Below are positions 16,339 through 24,391 of a stretch of DNA of 41,524 nt, piece after piece (position 1 is the first letter of the stretch; each line of letters starts with the position of its first letter). The DNA is from CAZFUY01 sp964522445 (GTDB lineage Bacteria; Pseudomonadota; Gammaproteobacteria; SZUA-229): the NCBI GenBank assembly GCA_964522445.1, contig CAZFUY010000010.1:1-41524 (forward strand), in the 5' to 3' direction. The position numbers were made by a program, and so were the translations under genes. Below the pieces are notes generated by a model. It did not search any database, was not told where the DNA came from, and saw nothing but the letters and a program-made list of their open reading frames with translations.

Positions 16339-17376
16339 TCATTCAGAATCAGGTACTAACTTCCGTAGCTCAGCTTCAATGCTTTGCGCATTCAATGCCT
16401 GATAATCATCATAGTTAAAAGTAATCATGCCGCCTGATAATTCATACCAGGTAAAACCACTACACCATTGCGGCACATCAACACTACCCTGTGGCTTTCT
16501 GGAAAACACATAAACTTTACCTGGCACATACAATAAATTATATGTCTGATTCATTTTATGTAATTCATTAATAAAAACCCAGGAGGATTCAGCCGAATCA
16601 AATACATGGCATGTAGCAGGATAACTCCTGTCACCACCATTATGCACCCAGCTATTATCCGTTACAGGCAAGCCGGATTCATCAACAAACATCTGAAAAT
16701 GCAAATGATTAACCGAAGCATAAGCACCATAACTGTTATAGCCAAAACCAACACCCTGAAGGTTTTGCTCTAGTGCTTCTGCCAGACCAAACACATATTG
16801 ATGCGCTGAAACATCCAGTAACTGAAGCTGACATTCTTCACGATCTACAACCAGCAAACCGTGTAAATCTGCAAAGGGGTATTTATTGTAAAAAAGATCA
16901 ATTCGACGACCTAGCAACTCCCCCTGCCAAAAACACTCTTTGGCCATATAAGGGCGATTAAAGTTAAATCGATCATCATCATAAGGCACCGAAATACCCT
17001 CATGAATAAATTTTGTAATGCGTCGAGGTCTAAAAGATCGCAGATGATTAAACTGTATTTTCCAGATGCCATCAGTACGATATTCTGTCGGCTTAATAGC
17101 ATCAAATCCGATAGCATGTAACTTTAAAAAAACCAGCAAATCTTCATCAACAACAGGAAGATCCTGACCACACATAAATGCATTTCGATATACTTTATAC
17201 AAATCTTTATACTGATTTTCTAAAGTATCTTTCATCTCTTCAAAGAGTTCAATATGGCCTGTTGCATTGGCACAGGCCAGAATAAAAGGTCCTAAACCAT
17301 CCTCTTCTGCAAGTGAATGTAAGCCTTTATTAAATTCTTCACGAAATAATTCTATCGTTGTAAAAGGTGCTTTCAT
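16339..17376 (-). CDS. HIT-superfamily nucleotidyl phosphorylase/transferase-like protein
   Basis: A 345-residue protein. The C-terminal half carries 'VNHLHFQMF' (222-230): H224-L-H226-F-Q228, the HxHxQ site of galT-type and GDP-hexose phosphorylase members of the HIT superfamily. It is preceded by 'YNKYPFADLHGLLVV' (163-177), the usual HIT-fold strand pair. Around 110-120 'FNHLRSFRPRR' resembles the substrate-binding part of GDP-L-galactose/GDP-glucose phosphorylases. The first 100 residues are helical and unfamiliar. The reaction cannot be fixed; nucleotide-sugar phosphorolysis is the best guess. It stands alone. Confidence 0.6.
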   Translation of the reverse strand: MKAPFTTIELFREEFNKGLHSLAEEDGLGPFILACANATGHIELFEEMKDTLENQYKDLYKVYRNAFMCGQDLPVVDEDLLVFLKLHAIGFDAIKPTEYRTDGIWKIQFNHLRSFRPRRITKFIHEGISVPYDDDRFNFNRPYMAKECFWQGELLGRRIDLFYNKYPFADLHGLLVVDREECQLQLLDVSAHQYVFGLAEALEQNLQGVGFGYNSYGAYASVNHLHFQMFVDESGLPVTDNSWVHNGGDRSYPATCHVFDSAESSWVFINELHKMNQTYNLLYVPGKVYVFSRKPQGSVDVPQWCSGFTWYELSGGMITFNYDDYQALNAQSIEAELRKLVPDSE

Positions 17377-17415
17377 AAATGTAGTTGCTTATATTATTTT
17401 TTTATTAATAGAGAC

Positions 17416-17564
17416 CTTTGCACGAAACAAATCCTGTCATCCCGGTATGCTTTGAGCCGGAATCCAGAGGTCTCAAACCAGTAAAGATACGAGACTCCTG
17501 CTAGAAACATGCAGGAACAACGATGAAACGGATAGCTATTAAAATAATTTTCTCTCGTGCAAAG
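17416..17564. repeat. MITE-like element with 10-bp perfect terminal inverted repeats
   Basis: CTTTGCACGA (17416-17425) and TCGTGCAAAG (17555-17564) are exact inverse ends of a 149-base element without coding capacity. Inside are GTCATCCCGGTATGC (17436-17450) and GCAGGAACAACGATGAAACGG (17511-17531), both found inverted in the shorter copy near 10187-10272. It lies between the HIT-like gene and the small gene upstream. Confidence 0.6.
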
Positions 17565-17595
17565 ATTTCTAATATTTATTTTAGCCAACAGCATT

Positions 17596-17832
17596 TTAAA
17601 GCCAATCATCAAGATAATACAACCTCTGACCTTCGGATGATTTTGATGGCCCAATAACCTTAGCGGCAAATAGTTTCTTCTTAATATTAGCTTCATCTAA
17701 TGCTTCTTGCTCTGAAGCAACGATAAAAACACAGGATTCTGGAAAACGACCTCTACAGCGCTTAGGCATATAAACAACCGCATAACGCACTTGTACGACC
17801 TTTGATTCACTGTCAACTGTAATTCCCTGCAT
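17596..17832 (-). CDS. Uncharacterised small protein
   Basis: A 78-residue protein from the ATG at 17832; a GTG four codons earlier is the alternative. It has 'VDSESKVVQVRYAVVYMPKR', 'CVFIVASEQEALDEA' and ends 'GQRLYYLDDWL'. Soluble, basic centre, two cysteines (CRGRFPESC). No family recognised. It is preceded by about 105 bases toward the divergent radical SAM gene. Confidence 0.6.
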   Translation of the reverse strand: MQGITVDSESKVVQVRYAVVYMPKRCRGRFPESCVFIVASEQEALDEANIKKKLFAAKVIGPSKSSEGQRLYYLDDWL

Positions 17833-17949
17833 AAAAGTTATCACACACGTCCATTATTAATAGTGGGCTTAAACTATTATCTTTTAACTTAAATTTCAAT
17901 ATTTATTAGTGTTAATATACATCCAATAAGATAACCACCACTTTAATAT

Positions 17950-19452
17950 ATGCCTTCAATTATTCTCTCCACGCTCAACGCACGCTATATTCACTCATCA
18001 TTAGGCTTGCGTTATTTGCTGGCTAATATGGGTGATCTGAAAAATGATACTCAATTAATCGAATATAATATTAATACTCGCCCCATTGATATAGTTGAAA
18101 GCCTGTTAGAACAGAAGCCAGAAATTATAGGTTTTGGCGTATATATCTGGAATACTGAAGCTATAACTCAGATTGTTAGACTAATCAAAAAAATTAAACC
18201 TGAGATATGTATTATCCTCGGCGGCCCTGAAGTAAGTTATGAATTTGAGGCACAGGAAATTGTTAAAGCTGCAGATTATCTAATCACTGGGCAGGCAGAC
18301 CAGATGTTTCCTGAAATATGTCAGTCAATATTATCCGGCAAAAAACCTGTAAACAAATATTTAACATCTTTACCTTTTAATCTAAAAGACATTCTGTTTC
18401 CTTATGAGCAATATAACGATAATGATATAGCCAATCGTATTATTTATGTAGAAGCCTCCAGAGGATGCCCTTTTAAGTGCGAATTCTGCCTGTCAGCACT
18501 GGATAAAACATCTTACCCATTTGACCTTGACCTGTTTCTTAAAGAAATGGAAAAACTATATAATCGGGGTGTTCGCCATTTTAAATTTGTTGATCGCACC
18601 TTTAATTTAAAAATAGAATCCAGTATTCGTATAATGGAATTCTTTCTGGATAAACAGGATAAAGATTTATTCCTACACTTTGAGCTAGTACCCGATCATC
18701 TGCCAGAGAAACTAAAATCAACTATTTCACGATTCCCCGAACACAGCCTGCAATTTGAAGTGGGGATTCAAAGCCTGAATTCAGATGTTCAGGAATTAAT
18801 CAGCCGAAAACAGAATACTGAAAAAGCCAGAAATAATTTACTGTGGATTAGAAATCACAGCCATGCACATATTCATGCAGATTTAATTATTGGTTTGCCT
18901 GGCGAAGACATAGATAGTTTTTCAAAAAGTTTTAATGAACTTTACAAAATGGAAACTCACGAAATTCAGCTTGGAATACTAAAACGTCTACGAGGAACAC
19001 CTATTATTCGTCATACTGAAAAATTTGATATGCGTTTTAGCCCATACCCCCCATACAATATTTTAAGCAATAAACTCATTAATTTTCATAGCATGCAAAG
19101 ATTAACCCGCTTTGCACGCTATTGGGACATTATTGCTAACTCAGGACGATTTAAATACAGTAAATCACTATTACTGGGAAATACACCTTTTGAAAACTTT
19201 ATGAAGTTAAGCGACTGGTTATATAAAGAAACAAAACAAACTCATAAGTTTGCTTTAGAACGTTTATTTTTATTATTATATAAAGGCATGACTGAGGTTC
19301 TTAAAATTAATAGAAAAGATGTTGAAAAGCAGTTATTAAAAGACCATGAGGCATCAGGTATTAAAGGCTTCGCCAAATTTTTAAATAACCAAATTAAAGA
19401 TAATTTAAAGAAAGGACAATCCAGCTTAAGACAGAAACGGCACTCAATTTAG
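17950..19452 (+). CDS. B12-binding-domain radical SAM enzyme (DUF4080 type)
   Basis: A 500-residue protein. Residues 1-130 form a cobalamin-binding-type Rossmann domain ('GFGVYIWNTE', 'IILGGPEVSYE'). The radical SAM cluster is 'RGCPFKCEFC' (C173, C177, C180), followed by the SAM TIM barrel with 'VGIQSLNSDV' and 'IGLPGEDIDSF'. The C-terminal part matches the DUF4080 group of uncharacterised radical SAM proteins. The first residues 'STLNARYIHSSLGLRYL' are typical of that group. Its stop overlaps the convergent FeS gene by 4 bases. Confidence 0.85.
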   Translation: MPSIILSTLNARYIHSSLGLRYLLANMGDLKNDTQLIEYNINTRPIDIVESLLEQKPEIIGFGVYIWNTEAITQIVRLIKKIKPEICIILGGPEVSYEFEAQEIVKAADYLITGQADQMFPEICQSILSGKKPVNKYLTSLPFNLKDILFPYEQYNDNDIANRIIYVEASRGCPFKCEFCLSALDKTSYPFDLDLFLKEMEKLYNRGVRHFKFVDRTFNLKIESSIRIMEFFLDKQDKDLFLHFELVPDHLPEKLKSTISRFPEHSLQFEVGIQSLNSDVQELISRKQNTEKARNNLLWIRNHSHAHIHADLIIGLPGEDIDSFSKSFNELYKMETHEIQLGILKRLRGTPIIRHTEKFDMRFSPYPPYNILSNKLINFHSMQRLTRFARYWDIIANSGRFKYSKSLLLGNTPFENFMKLSDWLYKETKQTHKFALERLFLLLYKGMTEVLKINRKDVEKQLLKDHEASGIKGFAKFLNNQIKDNLKKGQSSLRQKRHSI

Positions 19453-20051
19453 GCAATTGCGCCCGTCGGACAAACCGCCACACAATCACCACAGCTTGTA
19501 CATGCGGAATCTTCAAGTAAAGCATTATTATCGCCAAAGGTTAACAGGCTTGATGAACCACGATGAGACCGGCTAATAATATGATTATCTCTACAGGCTC
19601 TTATACAACGATCACAATGAATACATTTTTCCTGCGTCAGTTTAATGTAATCTGAGCTATAACGATTACAGTCCTGTTCTTTTTGATTATGTAAATAAAA
19701 CCGTGCTTCTTTAACACCTAACTGACTGGCATATTGTTGAACTTCTTTACTCAGAGTTTTTAAACCGCCATGTTCAGCAATAATAAATTCCATAAGCACT
19801 TTTCTGGCATGTAATGTTTTCTGGCTATGGGTTTGTATTTCCATATTAGGCTCAACTAAAGTTGAACAGGCTGGAAATAACCTGTCATGCCCTTTAACTT
19901 CAACTGAACAGATACGACAAACAGAACGCGATTCCAGCCCAGACATATGACAGATTGTTGGGATATCGATAGCCTGTTTTTTTGCTACCTGTAATATAGT
20001 CTGCTCTGGTTTTGAGTGAATAAGCTGTTTATTTATTTTAATGCTAATCAT
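19449..20051 (-). CDS. HoxU/NuoG-N-like iron-sulfur protein ([2Fe-2S] + two [4Fe-4S])
   Basis: A 200-residue protein. A plant-type [2Fe-2S] domain has C34, C45, C48 and C62 ('SVCRICSVEV'). The C-terminal ferredoxin part has C143/146/149/153 ('CIHCDRCIRAC') and C184/187/190/194 ('CTSCGDCVAVC'). The His-Cys3 cluster of NuoG/HoxU around 90-120 is missing; only H94 remains. This is the architecture of diaphorase electron-transfer subunits. It is the last gene of the eight-gene operon, 1 base after the NuoF-like gene, and should pass electrons to or from it. Confidence 0.85.
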   Translation of the reverse strand: MISIKINKQLIHSKPEQTILQVAKKQAIDIPTICHMSGLESRSVCRICSVEVKGHDRLFPACSTLVEPNMEIQTHSQKTLHARKVLMEFIIAEHGGLKTLSKEVQQYASQLGVKEARFYLHNQKEQDCNRYSSDYIKLTQEKCIHCDRCIRACRDNHIISRSHRGSSSLLTFGDNNALLEDSACTSCGDCVAVCPTGAIA

Positions 20052-20052
20052 T

Positions 20053-21282
20053 TCACTGATTCCAGAAATATTTTAAATAAGTTAATACAGGTACAGGTGC
20101 GGCTTTACCAAGGCCACAGGTTGAAGTTGCCTGCATAGTTTCGCTGACACTATGCAACCAGTTTATAGTATCCTGTGTTTCATTATTTTCAATTAATTGT
20201 TTGGAAAATTTTGATAGCTCCTGTGTACCTACTCTGCAAGGCATACAACGACCACAGGATTCATCCTTAAAAAACTCAATAGACTTCGACATTTCCTCAA
20301 GAGGATCATGTGTTGAATTAAATAAACGAATAGTTCCTGATCCAACCTGAACACCCAGCCTGGCCAAATCATTATTATCATAATTAACATCTATTAAATC
20401 TACTGGTATCAATCCACCCGATATGCCACCAATCTCAATAAAAGACAGGTCTTTACTTTTAGCCTGATGAATAATACTCAGCAAAGATTCACCCATATTT
20501 ACTTCATAAATCCCTGGATATTCTGCATCACCCAATAAAGTAACAAGCTTTGGGTGATAACATTTAAATAGCTCAGGTTTATTTAAAATAATGGGAATCC
20601 AGCTAAGCGTTTCAACATTATTGATAACAGTTGGTTTATTCCATAAACCCTTTTCATGGGGAAATGGTGGCTTTAGACGCGGCTCCCCCCTTTGACCTTC
20701 GATGTAATTAAGCAGTGCAGTTTCTTCACCAACAATATATAAATCAGGATTAGGACCATAGATTAATTTAATATTGATATCTTTTAACAGCTTATTATTT
20801 TTAACTATAATTGATTTAATATTTTCATAACATTTTTTGTAAGCAGAATTAATGACCAGATAAACCTCTCTGATCTCTAATATTTTGCATGCTATAGTTA
20901 TACCCTCAAGTAAAATATCAGGGTAATTCTTCATAATAAAATAATCTTTAAATGTAAAAGGCTCACCTTCCAGACCATTAACAACCAGATATTCAGGGTG
21001 ATAAGGTATAGCCGCTTCCCATTTTTTAACTAATGGAATATGTGAACCACCACAACCACACAAGTCACTTGCATAAATTGTTTTTAAAATATCAATATTG
21101 TTAATATTATCTGAATTAATTTTCTTTAATTCACAAAAGAAATTTTGCTTTGCATAACTTTCAAAACTTGAAATATTATGCCCTTCCACTTCAATAACTT
21201 CTTTTTTTCTCACATAAGAATCATTGGTGAACTCATAAAAAGAGGTGATGCTATAATTCTGGTACTTATTGCTATGCGGCAT
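20053..21282 (-). CDS. NuoF/HoxF-like flavoprotein with altered FMN/NAD loops
   Basis: A 409-residue NuoF-family protein. 'YIVGEETALLNYIEGQRGEP' (182-201), 'KPTVINNVETL' (216-226) and the N3-type [4Fe-4S] ligands C343/C346/C349 ('SCGRCMPCRVGT') with C389 are kept. But the glycine loop usually 'GRGGAGFPTGLKW' reads 'GCGGSHIPLVKKW' (76-88), and the next FMN loop reads 'VNGLEGEPFTFKD' (101-113) in place of 'NADEGEPGTFKD'. NAD(P)H use is therefore doubtful; another donor or a remodelled flavin site is possible. Overlaps the RnfD-like gene by 11 bases and is followed directly by the HoxU-like gene. Confidence 0.83.
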   Translation of the reverse strand: MPHSNKYQNYSITSFYEFTNDSYVRKKEVIEVEGHNISSFESYAKQNFFCELKKINSDNINNIDILKTIYASDLCGCGGSHIPLVKKWEAAIPYHPEYLVVNGLEGEPFTFKDYFIMKNYPDILLEGITIACKILEIREVYLVINSAYKKCYENIKSIIVKNNKLLKDINIKLIYGPNPDLYIVGEETALLNYIEGQRGEPRLKPPFPHEKGLWNKPTVINNVETLSWIPIILNKPELFKCYHPKLVTLLGDAEYPGIYEVNMGESLLSIIHQAKSKDLSFIEIGGISGGLIPVDLIDVNYDNNDLARLGVQVGSGTIRLFNSTHDPLEEMSKSIEFFKDESCGRCMPCRVGTQELSKFSKQLIENNETQDTINWLHSVSETMQATSTCGLGKAAPVPVLTYLKYFWNQ

Positions 21283-22198
21283 ATTTAAACCTCTTACTAT
21301 TGAGCAATGGCACCATTAAATTCATAATTAAAATAGCATACATTTCGACACCTGCCACAGTGGTATACATTTTTCCCAATACCGATAACAGACCGACACC
21401 AACACCAAAAATAATGCCACCTTTAATTGTATTAGGTGACGTTTCTGGTGCTGTTACAAAGAAGAATGCCATCAACAATGTTGGACCACCCATTAGATAG
21501 ACCAGTGGTTCTGACATCCATGGCGCATGACCAACTATTTCAGGTGTATCAGGAAAAACAAAAACAACCAGGGGCACTGTAAGTATCATTGCAATTGCAG
21601 CTTCACGTTTTATCACAACATAACGCAACATTAGTGTACCCACTATAAGCAAAAGAAAGGTGCTGGTTTCTCCTATGGATCCTTTGGTAAAACCAAAGAA
21701 CGCATCCCAGTAACAGGGCTGTACTAAACCACCAGCTTCTTTAAATAACAAACTCGCACCAGTGGAAAGATCAGCATAAGGAACAGGGTCATAGATTTCC
21801 AGCAGCGCAATTGCTGTTCGCCCCAGGACTGCCGGATTAAATATATTTTTTATTTTTCCATTACTCAGTGCGGGCAATGCCTGCTTGCCAATATATTCAG
21901 CAACAAATCCGCCTACAATAATCATATAAACCGGCGTTAATGGACTGAGCGTTAAGCCTATTAATAATCCGCTCACCATGCTACCTGGATTAAATATTTT
22001 AACTGATTTGTTATTTGACCATTGTATTAAAGCGCCTGCAATCATGGTGGTAATGGTTGAAATAAGCAGTACAAAAAAAGCATTCAAGCCAAAATAAAAA
22101 CTACCAAATACAGCCAATGGCAATAACAGAATAAACGTACACCATTTTGCCCCCAGGTTTTGTCTTAGTATTTTAATATTCACCTGACGGGCTTCCAT
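21272..22198 (-). CDS. RnfD/NqrB-family membrane subunit
   Basis: A 308-residue protein with about 9-10 transmembrane helices. Family marks are 'IFNPAVLGRTAIALL' (119-133) and 'KGSIGETST' (172-180). In RnfD/NqrB a covalent FMN sits on Thr of an S/T-GAT motif. Here 'DLSTGAS' (143-149) fits the ApbE target pattern Dxx(S/T)GA(T/S), with Ser149 as the likely FMN carrier. An ApbE gene is in the same operon. No other Rnf/Nqr subunit is present, so this is a stand-alone membrane flavoprotein that could link the cytoplasmic FeS/NuoF module with the outside cytochromes. It overlaps the pentahaem gene by 19 bases. Confidence 0.87.
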   Translation of the reverse strand: MEARQVNIKILRQNLGAKWCTFILLLPLAVFGSFYFGLNAFFVLLISTITTMIAGALIQWSNNKSVKIFNPGSMVSGLLIGLTLSPLTPVYMIIVGGFVAEYIGKQALPALSNGKIKNIFNPAVLGRTAIALLEIYDPVPYADLSTGASLLFKEAGGLVQPCYWDAFFGFTKGSIGETSTFLLLIVGTLMLRYVVIKREAAIAMILTVPLVVFVFPDTPEIVGHAPWMSEPLVYLMGGPTLLMAFFFVTAPETSPNTIKGGIIFGVGVGLLSVLGKMYTTVAGVEMYAILIMNLMVPLLNSKRFKYAA

Positions 22199-22686
22199 TC
22201 AATAAGATTTTCTCTGGCTTGCTCTTCCCATGGTTTCACTTCAGCAGGTGTGTGGCAGCTGACACATTGAGCAACAAATGACTCGTGACAGGTTAAACAA
22301 CCGGATGGGTTAATCGTTGCCAGCATAATATGCCTTTCCATACCAATACCCGCAGGTTTTACAAAATCACTGCTATGACTTTCCGGTAAAATATTATGAC
22401 AGGACTTACATTCATTCTGTATGTGGCAGGAAGAACAGCGTTGATAACTAAAGTTCTTTATTCTGCCATGAGTATATTTACGAAACTGGTCAGTATGTGA
22501 TTTAGGAGGTGGTATAACCAGACCCTGTTTTATATTTTTACTATCGCTGTGTTTAGAGTGACACTCCATGCATTTACCATCATTACGCCATTCATGCACA
22601 TCATTTTCAAAATATGTATTTACTATCGCCATAGCAATCACTATCAACACAGAAATGAAAAAGAAGATATTTATCTGCTTCTTCAT
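22180..22686 (-). CDS. Membrane-anchored pentahaem cytochrome c
   Basis: A 168-residue protein with an N-terminal anchor helix (5-25, 'INIFFFISVLIVIAMAIV') and five CXXCH sites: CMECH 39-43, CSSCH 84-88, CKSCH 93-97, CLTCH 130-134, CVSCH 141-145. Extra histidines (H46, H64, H73, H103, H119) can serve as distal ligands, so bis-His haems are likely. It resembles small multihaem electron-transfer cytochromes rather than an enzyme. Its start overlaps the FGE-fold gene stop by 4 bases. In this operon it probably wires the membrane module to the large haem proteins. Confidence 0.88.
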   Translation of the reverse strand: MKKQINIFFFISVLIVIAMAIVNTYFENDVHEWRNDGKCMECHSKHSDSKNIKQGLVIPPPKSHTDQFRKYTHGRIKNFSYQRCSSCHIQNECKSCHNILPESHSSDFVKPAGIGMERHIMLATINPSGCLTCHESFVAQCVSCHTPAEVKPWEEQARENLIEWKPVR

Positions 22687-23321
22687 TTAATACACCTGAA
22701 ACCGATATCAAAAGTCCTGTAATCAGGCTCTCTTTTTATATAGGCTTTAATACTGACACCGGACGGACTACTATTTGAACTACCGCCCACAACCCGTTGT
22801 TCTTCGACCCACTCAGCAACATTACCCGCCATATTTAAAACATTGTTTGGTGAAACTCCCTTAATAAAAGAAACAACTGGCGCAGAATAAATGAAACCAT
22901 CATTCTCACCCCATTTTTCACCACCAGTATTGGCTTTTGCATAATCCCAGTCATTACCCCAGGGCCATATCCTGCCATCATTGCCGCCCGTCATTTCTAT
23001 CCATTCTTCATGTGTTGGTAGTCGTTTATTTTTCCATTTACAATAGGCCTTTGCATCATACCAACTTACACCAACAACAGGATGGTCTAATTTTGTGAAA
23101 GTATCTTTCTTAAAAGGAGCAAGACTAGAAGCTGCCGAATTTATAAAAAACTTTGAACGGTATTCATTCCAGTATTTTGGTTTTTTATACTCTGGGTTCT
23201 GTATCAGAAATTTTTTGTAGTCTTTATTACTAACTTCTGTACGATCAATGGTAAGTGACGACTCGGCTAAAACACAAATAGAAAATACCATGCTTAAAAA
23301 AACAAATACTAATCGATTCAT
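22683..23321 (-). CDS. Exported formylglycine-generating-enzyme-fold (SUMF1) protein without catalytic Cys
   Basis: A 212-residue protein starting at the ATG at 23321, which overlaps the apbE stop (ATGA) and begins a Sec signal peptide ('MNRLVFVFLSMVFSICVLAES'). The fold marks are 'DRTEVSNKDYKKFL', 'HPVVGVSWYDAKAYCKWKNK', 'RLPTHEEWIE', 'NMAGNVAEWV' and the end 'DIGFRC'. The paired active-site cysteines after 'VVGGS' are replaced by Ser/Asn residues, so it should not make formylglycine. Such proteins, for example NirV beside nitrite reductase, often sit in redox-enzyme operons with a structural or maturation role. Confidence 0.85.
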   Translation of the reverse strand: MNRLVFVFLSMVFSICVLAESSLTIDRTEVSNKDYKKFLIQNPEYKKPKYWNEYRSKFFINSAASSLAPFKKDTFTKLDHPVVGVSWYDAKAYCKWKNKRLPTHEEWIEMTGGNDGRIWPWGNDWDYAKANTGGEKWGENDGFIYSAPVVSFIKGVSPNNVLNMAGNVAEWVEEQRVVGGSSNSSPSGVSIKAYIKREPDYRTFDIGFRCIK

Positions 23322-24391
23322 AAATGCGTTCCCCGGGTTAACGCATTCCACCCAGCTGATCTAAACACTGTTCCATTATCATCAATAATAAGCGCCTCAA
23401 TAGCATCTCTTTTATTTATCCACAACATGCCTTTTTCTGCACCTTTTACAAAAACTGCTGTTGCATAAGCATCGGCAAATGTCGCATCTTCTGCAATGAT
23501 AGTGACACTTTGAACACCAGTAGCTGGCTTACCATTTTCTGGATTAATAATATGACCATAACGCTTTCCATTGCGTATAAAAAATCGTTTTGCATCCCCT
23601 GAAGTAGCAACTGAAAGATCAGCGACTGAAAATTTCTCAATAGTTTTACCTTGCCAACGAGGATTTTCTATACGCACATTCCATGGGCCGGTGGATTTTT
23701 TACCCATTAAATAAACATCCCCCCCTGCACTTACCGCAGCATTTTTAATAGCCATTTTTTTCATTAATGTTATGGCCAAATGTGCAGCATAGCCTTTGCC
23801 TATGCCACCCAGGTTGATTTTCATGCCTTCTGGTAATTTTACTTTTAACTCAGTCTTGTTTATTTTAATTTTATCCGCGCCAACAAACTGGAGTTGTTGC
23901 TTTATTTGCTCATCAGTTGGCATGGGCGCAGAGACATCACGAAAAGGGTATAAATCCCAAACAGATCCAATACTTATATCAAAATCACCATTGGTGTTCT
24001 GATAGGCCTGTTTAGATAATAGTAATAAATTTATCGTATCCTGACTAACCTTTACATATTCACCCGCGTGTTTATTTAAAAGATGCACATCACTACCGGG
24101 TTTCCATGAACTGAGTTTTGATTCCAGATCAATTAGTCTTTTTGTAACCTGCGTGATTGCATCCAGAGCAAGCTTCTCTGGCGCATCAATTACAAAAATA
24201 AATTGTGACCCCATTAGCACAACTTCTCTCTTAACCAGATCACTTGTTGCGTTATTATCCTGTGAATAAACAGGCTTGCTAATAACTGTATTATCAACAG
24301 TTTCTTTTTTAACAGCGACTTTATCTCTGATAAAAAAACCATAAGTTAATGAAGCGCTAATAACAATAATGAATATTATCCATTTTTTCAT
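23318..24391 (-). CDS. apbE: FAD:protein FMN transferase
   Basis: A 357-residue ApbE with an N-terminal membrane/signal helix (5-20). Family marks: 'MGSQFIFVIDAPE', 'DFDISIGSVWDLYPF', 'INLGGIGKGYAAHLA', 'AAVSAGGDVYLMG', 'SVATSGDAKRFF' and 'ATFADAYATAVFV' (metal and FAD sites). It attaches FMN to Thr/Ser in the Dxx(S/T)GA(T/S) motif of exported or membrane proteins. The obvious target is the RnfD-like subunit in the same operon. Its ATG overlaps the stop of the large cytochrome gene by 1 base. Confidence 0.93.
   Translation of the reverse strand: MKKWIIFIIVISASLTYGFFIRDKVAVKKETVDNTVISKPVYSQDNNATSDLVKREVVLMGSQFIFVIDAPEKLALDAITQVTKRLIDLESKLSSWKPGSDVHLLNKHAGEYVKVSQDTINLLLLSKQAYQNTNGDFDISIGSVWDLYPFRDVSAPMPTDEQIKQQLQFVGADKIKINKTELKVKLPEGMKINLGGIGKGYAAHLAITLMKKMAIKNAAVSAGGDVYLMGKKSTGPWNVRIENPRWQGKTIEKFSVADLSVATSGDAKRFFIRNGKRYGHIINPENGKPATGVQSVTIIAEDATFADAYATAVFVKGAEKGMLWINKRDAIEALIIDDNGTVFRSAGWNALTRGTHL

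Noticed and set aside
19449..22198. Rnf complex or complex I remnant
   Set aside because: Only one RnfD-type, one NuoF-type and one HoxU-type gene are present; RnfA/B/C/E/G and the other Nuo genes are absent, and the genes are tightly joined to the large cytochromes, so it is a different assembly.
22683..23321. Sulfatase-activating formylglycine enzyme
   Set aside because: The catalytic cysteines are missing and no sulfatase is nearby.
23322..23351. Start of the FGE-fold gene at 23351
   Set aside because: The signal peptide and the ATGA overlap with apbE place the start at 23321.
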